DNA of 11,126 nt from Stramenopiles sp. TOSAG23-3 (lineage: Eukaryota > Sar): contig LT642759.1 of the NCBI GenBank assembly GCA_900128585.1, forward strand, positions 1 to 11,126, read 5' to 3'. The notes under the pieces are model-generated. The model ran no database searches. It saw nothing but the letters and a program-made list of their open reading frames with translations, and was not told where the DNA came from. Numbering within the stretch: the first letter of the stretch is position 1; each line of letters starts with the position of its first letter. Shown here one piece after another: positions 1 through 6,423 of this stretch. The position numbers and the translations under genes are program-made.

Positions 1-544
1 ATAGTAGTACTAAGTCTATTTAATATTTAATTTAAGATAGAATACATCATCCATCATCCATCATATTTTATTATTATTATTAATAATTTAAAATAAATAC
101 AATTTAATAATTAATTAAATAAACTATAATACATTATATAGGAGGAAAGAGTGTTTAAAATAGTATTTAATTATTAATTAAAAATATATAATTATTTATT
201 AAAAATTAGATTTATTCGTTACACCTCCTCAAAAATAAATATATTATTTACAACAAGATTAATAACATGTAAACAAAAAGAGAATGGATGTTATTCAACA
301 ACAACAACAATAACAAGCAACAAAAAAACAGCAACAAAAATGCAACGAATCATCTATCTCTCGACGATATTTTAAAAAACTATACTTAAGAAGAATTAAA
401 CTAAAGCTTGATGCGCACTTTGAAAGAAGTAAGAGGTTTTAAAAGTTCGTGTGTATTTCGTGGCAAGGTTGGTGGAAAATTCCAGGCATAGCAAAACGTT
501 CTGAGATATTGTACATTTGAAAGAACCTCTGTGCGAACACCACG
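1..544. other. AT-rich spacer and 5' flank of the ubiquitin-like gene
   Basis: No gene is visible. The first ~240 bases are almost wholly A and T, with short trinucleotide runs (for example TTATTATTATTA near 67-80) and CATC repeats near 46-63. From about 296 to 340 there is a CAA-rich stretch typical of an untranslated leader or simple repeat. GC rises from about 405 onward, probably marking the 5' untranslated region of the gene that starts at 545. I could not place a promoter. Confidence 0.6.
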
Positions 545-994
545 ATGGGAAAGAAAGGGGTAAAGAAGAAGAAGAAGAAGAAGACTAAGAAGGCAACCAG
601 CTCGTTGCTTGGGGACCTTGGAGGAATCGAGGTTGAAGTGGCAGAAAAGGTCGATAAATTTGTGAACTGTCAGTTGAAACTAATCAATTGGATCTTTTTG
701 GATTTCGAATTAAAGCAGTGCAATGTTGAGAAGATGAGGCTCTTTACAATCAAGCGAAAGATAAAGGAGAGGCATGGGCGCATCAAAGATTTAAAAGTGT
801 ACATGGGCACCGTGTCTCCTTCGACAGAGCTTACGGACGACATGGCAACGCTGTCGCAGATGGGTGTGGAAGGTAGTGAAAAGAGCGAAATCGATGAGCC
901 AGATGAGATTGTTTTGTACTATGATTTCAAGCCGTACGAACACAACGACCCATTGCTGCTGGTAGACCCACGCGGTGCAAACCTGAAAAAGTAA
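545..994 (+). CDS. Small Lys-rich protein with a ubiquitin-like domain
   Basis: This encodes 149 residues from the ATG at 545, which follows the context CACCACG. Residues 3-16 are almost all lysine, encoded by an AAG-rich run, as in many small basic or ciliary proteins. Residues ~42-130 look like a ubiquitin-type beta-grasp domain: a hydrophobic strand (LKLINWIFLDFEL), a helix-like segment ending in IKERHGRIKDLKVYMG, then the ubiquitin-like pattern of an acidic 'ELTDDMATLSQMGVEG' followed by a closing strand 'EIVLYYDF'. It does not end in Gly-Gly, so it is unlikely to be conjugated and more likely serves in binding. The domain call comes from pattern only; I do not recognise the family by name. 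The stop codon TAA at 992-994 overlaps a GTAAGC donor-like site, so a longer spliced product is possible. The downstream neighbour is convergent. The gene itself looks sound; its function is unknown. Confidence 0.8.
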   Translation: MGKKGVKKKKKKKTKKATSSLLGDLGGIEVEVAEKVDKFVNCQLKLINWIFLDFELKQCNVEKMRLFTIKRKIKERHGRIKDLKVYMGTVSPSTELTDDMATLSQMGVEGSEKSEIDEPDEIVLYYDFKPYEHNDPLLLVDPRGANLKK

Positions 995-1157
995 GCGACC
1001 GGCCGGCCCGCCCAGAGATGGGTCGTAAACGAAAAATAGCCGTGAACTTGCAGCAGGCCTACTCAAAAAGACCAGGGCGTGAGAAACATACGTGCACGTG
1101 CCGTGCCGCCCGTAGGCCGACCCTTGCCACTTCAACGTTCGCGGTAATTGTACAGGA

Positions 1158-1163
1158 AATAAA
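1158..1163 (+). promoter_or_regulatory. Possible poly(A) signal
   Basis: An AATAAA hexamer lies 164 bases after the stop of the ubiquitin-like gene, in the short space between two convergent genes. A canonical hexamer is common by chance in AT-rich DNA, but this one lies in a stretch of fairly balanced composition, which adds a little weight. Confidence 0.35.
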
Positions 1164-1232
1164 AATACACATTAACTTACGAATAACCTACGTACAAAAT
1201 GTTAAAAGCACCTCCTCCCAGAAACTCTTCTT

Positions 1233-2144
1233 TCAGCACATGTGCAGGCTGTAATCGTGGCCGGTCGTGAAAGCTTTGTGGCACGTTTCACACTCGAACG
1301 CAGGGGGCCAGCGGTCCCGAAAATCTTTGCGGGACTGGTTGTACCGCGGCCACAGAGGCAGGGTAACCGCGCTGATGATGGTGCACGAAGCCGAAATGGA
1401 CATGGTAAGTTTTCTGGAGATGAGGAGTGCCATGGCCACCAAGATCAACAATAGGGTGCGGATATATTTGTCACACCGACGAGTTGATTCCCGGCAAAGC
1501 GCGCGGCACTGTGTCGCATTACTGTGGAGCATTGCGGCGGGAAAAGCCAATGTCATTGAGCAACGGAACAGGACGACACGGGCGAGGCGCTTGGAAGCGA
1601 TTCGGCAGCAGGACGAGGAAGATTACGTATGCGCAGAGATCAAGCGGGCCATGAGCGAGGAAGTGACGAGTAGAGTGAGTAAGTGGAAGGCGAGGTGGTG
1701 GTTACCCGGAAAGCACTACATCATTGCAAGAAAGTATGGCCGGAAGGGCAGGGACCCAAGGGAGATACTGTCGAAGGAGATGTTGAGTACGTTGAGCGCA
1801 AGGGTTAGGCGGGCCCCGTCCGTCGAATTTCTTACGTGAAGAATTGTGGGGAACCCGTCGATGGCGTACCTTTTTGATAACGTGCGCTCCTTCGTCGCGT
1901 CGACCTTAAAGAACCCAATTACCTTGCTCTGGCTCGAAAAGTACTTTGCGGCGGTGTTGAATTCGGGTTCGAGCTTTTTGCAGTGCCCGCACCATGGTGC
2001 GTAGAACTCGACCATGGCGTTCGGAACGGCGGACAGGGCCGAGTCAAAGTCGTCGTCGTGGAGGGCGATCACCTGGCCCTCCTGGGCACCGGCCAGCGGG
2101 ACTCCGCATGCTAACAGCAGGAGGCATGCGTATGCAGGGTGCAT
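1233..2144 (-). CDS. Thioredoxin/PDI-family ER membrane protein, reading frame interrupted
   Basis: The likely start is the ATG at 2144; the open frame continues upstream but begins with TTG. Residues 1-20 are a signal peptide (hydrophobic Leu/Ala core, AGA-Q cleavage site). Residues ~24-115 are a thioredoxin fold with the PDI active site WCGHCKK at 51-57 and the cis-proline segment GFPTI at 97-101. This predicts a thiol-disulfide oxidoreductase in the ER lumen. After GFPTI the original frame gives HVRNSTDGARLTLA, but the expected last helix (RTQHLLRQYL) is in another frame about 1802-1795. The original frame then meets TAG at 1716-1718. From about 1600 down to the TGA at 1233 an open, GC3-rich segment encodes hydrophobic stretches (TLLLILVAMALLI and ISASCTIISAVTLPLW), then a charged tail and a CxxC...HxC end. 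Single-thioredoxin membrane PDIs such as TMX1 have this broad plan. Introns (GTAAG at 1834; GTAACC at 1705 with CCACAG near 1523) or sequence errors could explain the breaks. The exon structure is unresolved. Confidence 0.7.
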
Positions 2145-2691
2145 TGTGGGCGTTGGGGGAACGTTGGGTAGTGCACAAAAGCGTCTGCGGGGAGAGAGTA
2201 ATGCCACTGGAAAATGTCTTTCAAATATAGTAAACGGTACGTGCGTTAGGTGATAATACAAAATCGTCCAATAGGAAAGATTCTACGAATACGTTCAAGA
2301 TTCTGAATATCTATCTATCTATATATATATATAATATATACGATGTATCGAAACATTTAGAAAAAATTGTATGCAAGCTTAAACTTAATATGTAGTATCT
2401 CTTCTTATACAAAATTCCTTTTTCTCTTCTTCTTTTGTTGAAATTTGAAAAATGCTTTTTTTTTTATCACCTTTTTTATTAATAAATCACATCATTTTTT
2501 TAAAAACATTTTAACTGACGTTATTAACAACTACGCAGCACTAAATTCAATATAAAAAAAGAGGATTAAAAAAGGGATGTGAGGTCATGATTTGCTTAAG
2601 CTTAATTAAAAACAAAATATTTTATTAAAAAAAAGAAAGCATTAATAATATAAAAATAGCAAGTAAACATTTCATTCAATTAAAAAAAGAA

Positions 2692-2716
2692 ATGAAAATG
2701 AAAATGAAAATGAAAA
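2692..2716. repeat. ATGAAA-type hexanucleotide microsatellite
   Basis: About four tandem copies of ATGAAA lie in AT-rich spacer DNA. No function is apparent. Confidence 0.8.
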
Positions 2717-2747
2717 GTAGAAATCTCTCCTCTTCCAGCCTCCAGCC

Positions 2748-2780
2748 TCCTCTCTCTCTCTCTCTCTCTCCCTCTCTCTC
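2748..2780. repeat. CT dinucleotide microsatellite
   Basis: A nearly pure CT run with one CC interruption follows a duplicated CCAGCCTC segment just to its left. It is a strand-asymmetric polypyrimidine tract, which can form triplex DNA; no function is shown. Confidence 0.85.
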
Positions 2781-2951
2781 ATAAATTAGGCCTAAAAATA
2801 AGTACATTTATTTTATATAATAATTTATTCACTCAGAAATCTTTTATCTGATTGGTTCAATTTTTTATCATAATTATACGGTAGTAGTAGCGCTACAACT
2901 ATTATAAAATACTAGACTATATAAACACAAGATGAGGATGTCTTGACTCCT

Positions 2952-2974
2952 CCTCGTAGCTTACGAGGCTACGA
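2952..2974. repeat. Overlapping inverted repeats (competing hairpins)
   Basis: CCTCGTA (2952-2958) and TACGAGG (2962-2968) pair around a 3-base loop. The same left arm also offers TCGTAGC (2954-2960), which pairs with GCTACGA (2968-2974). Only one of the two hairpins can form at a time. It stands out in otherwise very AT-rich spacer. Confidence 0.7.
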
Positions 2975-3061
2975 AGTTAGTATAATAATTGAAATTAAAA
3001 GATATTTTATTTATTCTTTTGTTTTTCTAATACTCTGTCTATATAGATAATTCTACGAATA

Positions 3062-3116
3062 GGGTATTTATATATAGTAGACTACACGTACTCCTCGTAT
3101 GTAGTCTAATATACCC
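3062..3116. repeat. Long imperfect inverted repeat
   Basis: TAGACTACA (3078-3086) and TGTAGTCTA (3100-3108) are perfect 9-base arms around a 13-base loop. An outer pair, GGGTAT (3062-3067) and ATACCC (3111-3116), extends the stem, with a bulge of AT-rich bases on the left side. The loop contains CTCCTCGTA, a motif also found in the hairpin at 2952. It could be a small foldback element or a structured RNA; no coding potential. Confidence 0.65.
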
Positions 3117-3350
3117 ATAGTAAAACTAAACTAAAACTAAACTAGCGAAGTAATTGAAATTATTATTATTTATTCTTCTATTCATCATTGTCCTTATTGT
3201 TATTATTGTAATAAATAATCTAATAATGGGTCGAAGAAATGAGGATGAAGAAATAAAACAAGAACTAATAATGTTACAAACAACAGAACAACAACACAGC
3301 ATAGAGGGGAGTGTCTTTTTTTTTTATTTAATTAATTATTATTTTTCGAT

Positions 3351-3392
3351 CTTCTTCTTTCTTTCTTCTTTCTTCTTCTTCTTCTTCGTCTT
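3351..3392. repeat. CTT/CTTT microsatellite
   Basis: Tandem CTT and CTTT units form a polypyrimidine tract about 190 bases upstream of the thioesterase-like gene. Confidence 0.8.
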
Positions 3393-3579
3393 CGAAATAT
3401 TATTATTAAAATTCAATATATGTAAACGATGTTTCCTCGTATCCTTGTAAACACAACTTATCGTCCCTTTCTGATGTATCTGATATTTTTCTGTTCAAAA
3501 CATTTCTAATTCTTTCTTTTATTTGTTCTCTGGGTACACACATCATATAAATAAGGGCGTGGTAAGACTACCGTTCAGA

Positions 3580-4555
3580 ATGGAATCTTTAAAGAAAGAC
3601 TTCGACGTGGAACGGGAGTCGGTTGGAAACTGGAGCGGGAAACTAAGCGGGAACTGGCAGGTGGGGAAAATTCCTTCGGGGGGGCTACTCCACCTATGTG
3701 GTTTTGAAGTGTATTGTTGGAGAGTTGAAGGCTGCTTCTACGGAACCGCCTCCTTCAGGGCAGAAAAGGCCCCCAAATGCACACTCTGAAGTATTGAGTG
3801 CAAACGTCCATTTTTTGAACCGTATGGTTCCTGGCCATTTTCAGACGCGGGTGTCCGTGCTAAAGTCGGGTAAGAGCACGTCGACCGTTGCCGCGTCCCT
3901 GTTCCAGAACAATAGAAAATGCCTTCATGTTGTTGCAACGTGTGCAGAAGTACAAATATCAGTAGAAAAAGGACCCAACCTGGCTGACCTTTCCAATCGC
4001 TCGACTCCGCCCGTATTGCCACCTCTTGCTGAGTGTGTCAGGCTCGACGCGGGCGACAATAATCAGCAGAGCGTACGCTCCAGGGTAAGGATGCGCGTCC
4101 CCCTGGAGACTGCGCAACGTTACCAAGACTGTAGGACGACCAGAGATGATGGTACGTACAACGAAGAAATGTTGGTTAAACGGCAGAAAGCGGTAAAGAA
4201 TGGAATTGCAAAGTACTCGGGGTATTGCTTTTTCGAAGATGGGTCGGAGCCTTCGCTGGCGGCTGCGCCTCTGTATTTGGACGCGTCCATCCCCCCTATT
4301 CTTGGGGCATATGTGACGGGGTGGGTTCCTACCATCAACTGGACCATTCAATTTCGCCAGCGTCCCGCTCCAGGGCCCTTGAAATTTAGTTTTGAGACCA
4401 CGGGAATTTTTGGAGGGTATTTAGAAGAAGACGGGCGCATTTGGGACTCGAACGGGGCGCTTGTTGCGATGTCCAGACAGATAGCAATGGTTGGTGTTTC
4501 ACAGTCTCAAAATAACAATTCCATCCACCAGAGTAGCAAACTTGCTGCGCTATAA
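3580..4555 (+). CDS. Acyl-CoA thioesterase-like double-hotdog protein, frameshifted
   Basis: Members of this family hydrolyse acyl-CoA to free fatty acid and CoA. The reading starts at the ATG at 3580 and gives 35 residues ending in IPSGG, the usual 'P-x-GGY' turn at the start of the first hotdog domain. At a 7-G run (3678-3684) the frame must shift by one base to continue as GYSTYVVLKC. From there one frame stays open to TAA at 4553-4555 and has no ATG of its own near its start. The N-terminal hotdog shows SANVHFLNRMVPGHFQTRV and LKSGKSTSTVAASLFQ. The C-terminal hotdog shows PLYLDASIPPI and IWDSNGALVAMSRQIAMV, both typical of the acyl-CoA thioesterase/TesB-like superfamily. The joined length of about 325 residues fits a two-domain enzyme. 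The last residues are SKLAAL; the SKL is not terminal, so it is not a standard peroxisomal signal. The gene is convergent with the Dug3-like gene, 151 bases away. It is either a sequencing indel or a recent pseudogene. Confidence 0.8.
3678..3684 (+). other. 7-G run at the frame break in the thioesterase-like gene
   Basis: With seven Gs the upstream frame continues as GLLHLCG and loses family resemblance; with one fewer, the two conserved halves read as one frame (PSGG then YSTYVV). This fixes the frame change to within a few bases. Confidence 0.75.
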
Positions 4556-4706
4556 AATTCTTTTCCAAACTTGTCTAAGAAGGGGTTACTGTAGGGCTTG
4601 TGACATAAAAAATGCAATACTTATTACGTGTAAAATTTACATTTTTGTAACATCAAAATGAATGCGAAAGAATTACGTGATTCATATTACCAGCAGGGGT
4701 GTTTTT

Positions 4707-5945
4707 TCATTTTCTTACTACAGCTGAGGCAAGAAAGGCCACCCCAAGGGTCAGGGCCAGTTTTAACAGCGGGGCGAGGGTCTTGTTTCTCTTTTCTTTG
4801 GCTCTTATCGCTGGGGTGCCATAGATGGCAGGAGTAAACTCTCTGGTGTCTTCTTTCGAGTGGATTTTTCTTCGCAAGACAGTTTCACGCAGGCGTTCCC
4901 GTGTCAGATGAATATAGCTGATCTCAAGGGGTGCTTTGGAGGGCCTATTGGATTCCCACGTGGAACGCGCGGGATGTCCTTGGGGGTATATGGTGCAGAC
5001 AGTATTCTTCGGGATGACTCTCCACCCCTTGCCTGCAAAATCCAATGGTTCGCTTGACACTAGAACAGTGTCCAAAATCCCATGCTGGTCGACGTATGAT
5101 CTTTGCTTTTTCAGTTTCTGTCTCAGATTGTTTGCGCCCTCGGTGATTTTGTAGCACGCTCCGTGCGCGATGTATAGACTGGGCGGGTCGTCCTTTTTTC
5201 CAGAACGAAACCGTGAAACGACTACTACGTTACCGTCTGTGACTGCAAAGTTAAGGCTGTTTTTTGCAGATGGCACCGGCTCGTCATCCTCGTCTACGTC
5301 ACTCAAACTTCCCGTAGCCCACTCCAAGTGAGCTATCATGTTGACGAAAGCGTCTTCAATGACCTCTTGAGGCTGTTTTTTCGTAAAGTCGCCGTCAGGA
5401 AGGTACGACAGAAAAAGCGCAAAGGCTACCTCACTGTCCGTTGACCCGTAGATTATTTTATTTATGTGAACCGGCAATCCGTAGCACAGGTCCCTTTTTA
5501 TCTCTGCGAAACGGTTGATCCCTCCGTTGTGCATAAACATGTAACGTCCCGCTTGGAACGGGTGACAATTGAATTCATGGACGGGGCTGAACGGCCCTGC
5601 TGCCCGAATGTGGCTGAAAATCAAGTGAGAACGAATGCTTCTCGCAAGTCTTCGCAAATTCCTATCATGACTTGGAGCAATAGCCCCAGTATAGATTCCT
5701 GGCCTTTCATCGATTCTTAGGTTCTGGTAATTGAATAAGTCCAAGGAGTGGTTTTCAGTGAACAAAGGGTACCACCCCAGGCCACTTCCGTGCACGTTTA
5801 CTCTATTATTCCGGGCGTCGTTTTCCGAAACCTCAGGGGTATACGCCTCGACATCCTCAGACTGATTGATAAGCCCGTGCCCGGCAAAAAACAAAATGTT
5901 TGCTGGGCAAACGGCGTCTCCAAAGTATAACAACCAGCGACACAT
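4707..5945 (-). CDS. Dug3-like class II glutamine amidotransferase with C-terminal membrane segment
   Basis: This encodes 412 residues from the ATG at 5945. Cys2 (MCRW) becomes the N-terminal nucleophile once Met1 is removed, as in all class II amidotransferases, so this start is secure. Further family motifs are HGLINQS (23-29), GSGLGWYP (53-60), FSHIRAA (110-116), NCHPF (126-130), MHNGGI (138-143) and GSTDSE (167-172), followed by NFAVTDGNVVVVSR and SSEPLDF...GWRVIPKNT. These match yeast Dug3, the amidotransferase subunit of the Dug2-Dug3 complex that cleaves the gamma-glutamyl bond of glutathione; bacterial relatives are YafJ and EgtC. Yeast Dug3 is about 357 residues. The extra length here is a C-terminal extension whose last ~22 residues form a hydrophobic helix (LLKLALTLGVAFLASAVV) ended by RK, a tail-anchor-like feature. 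The family is certain; glutathione as substrate is inferred. No Dug2 partner is in the window. Confidence 0.92.
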   Translation of the reverse strand: MCRWLLYFGDAVCPANILFFAGHGLINQSEDVEAYTPEVSENDARNNRVNVHGSGLGWYPLFTENHSLDLFNYQNLRIDERPGIYTGAIAPSHDRNLRRLARSIRSHLIFSHIRAAGPFSPVHEFNCHPFQAGRYMFMHNGGINRFAEIKRDLCYGLPVHINKIIYGSTDSEVAFALFLSYLPDGDFTKKQPQEVIEDAFVNMIAHLEWATGSLSDVDEDDEPVPSAKNSLNFAVTDGNVVVVSRFRSGKKDDPPSLYIAHGACYKITEGANNLRQKLKKQRSYVDQHGILDTVLVSSEPLDFAGKGWRVIPKNTVCTIYPQGHPARSTWESNRPSKAPLEISYIHLTRERLRETVLRRKIHSKEDTREFTPAIYGTPAIRAKEKRNKTLAPLLKLALTLGVAFLASAVVRK

Positions 5946-6012
5946 TTACAACTCAATAACACTCGTCAACCAAATATTCTCAACGTCTTTCCAGTTTTAC
6001 TGATACTAAGTT

Positions 6013-6285
6013 TCATTTTTGTTCGGAAAGGATTTCAACAAATCTGTACTTCAAATTGCACGAACAGATTGAGGTACCAATTATAATAACCGCAAATATA
6101 AGGGTCGTCAATAAATAATAAACTGATCGCACCAAGACAACAGACACCAAGAAGGAAAACTGCTGCCAGGTATCCGTACCGTACCTGTACCTACCGTACG
6201 TATTTAATAGACTGACTATTATATTAATTCCTACCTGTACGTACGATAATACCCGTGCCTGTTCCTCTGCTCTATTGTTTCTCAT
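6013..6285 (-). CDS. Doubtful small membrane protein ORF
   Basis: An ATG-started frame of 90 residues has a hydrophobic middle (VRSVYYLLTTLIFAVIIIGTS), then a short polar tail ending in SEQK. Its 5' third runs through the GTAC-rich repeat cluster, which argues against conservation, and it lies just upstream of the Dug3-like gene on the same strand, where a 5' leader or promoter is expected. I recognise no family. Hydrophobic ORFs arise easily in T-rich DNA, so I give it little weight. Confidence 0.15.
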   Translation of the reverse strand: MRNNRAEEQARVLSYVQVGINIIVSLLNTYGRYRYGTDTWQQFSFLVSVVLVRSVYYLLTTLIFAVIIIGTSICSCNLKYRFVEILSEQK

Positions 6286-6315
6286 TTGTATTACCTGTAC
6301 CGGTACCGTACCGGT
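6172..6315. repeat. GTAC-rich palindromic repeat cluster (copy 1)
   Basis: TACCTGTAC occurs three times (6182-6190, 6232-6240, 6292-6300), amid further CCGTAC and GTACGTAC steps. At 6299-6315, ACCGGTAC and GTACCGGT form a near-perfect palindrome around one central C. The cluster lies between the 5' end of the Dug3-like gene and the 3' end of the ankyrin gene. The same motif class recurs at 9929-9970. Confidence 0.8.
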
Positions 6316-6423
6316 TCGTTCAGTCCTCGTACTTTAGTCATTCTTATTATATATATAGACAAGAAGGGATTACCATTATTTTACTTCTTGGTGGCGTAAA
6401 ACACGCCTTTTTCACTTCCCCGA

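Larger units (their letters stand above)
2145..3579. other. AT-rich intergenic region with simple repeats and hairpins
   Basis: This holds the divergent 5' flanks of the PDI-like gene (leftward) and the thioesterase-like gene (rightward). GC is moderate up to about 2230, probably the 5' untranslated region of the PDI-like gene, and then falls sharply. It contains homopolymer A/T runs, a TA run near 2318-2340, several microsatellites and two hairpins listed separately. The open frame at 3154-3450 is built from low-complexity sequence and is not called as a gene. I see no RNA gene. Confidence 0.6.

Noticed and set aside
1267-1839. 190-residue open frame on the + strand
   Set aside because: It lies antisense to the PDI-like gene, is Arg-rich in the way of mirror frames of GC-rich genes, and shows no domain. 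The opposite strand has the clear signal peptide and thioredoxin motifs.
3154-3450. 98-residue open frame rich in Ile, Leu, Phe and Asn
   Set aside because: It is built from AT-rich and CTT simple repeats; its hydrophobic character follows from composition alone.
4538-4555. Peroxisomal SKL signal in the thioesterase-like protein
   Set aside because: SKL is followed by AAL before the stop, so it is not at the C-terminus as the signal requires.
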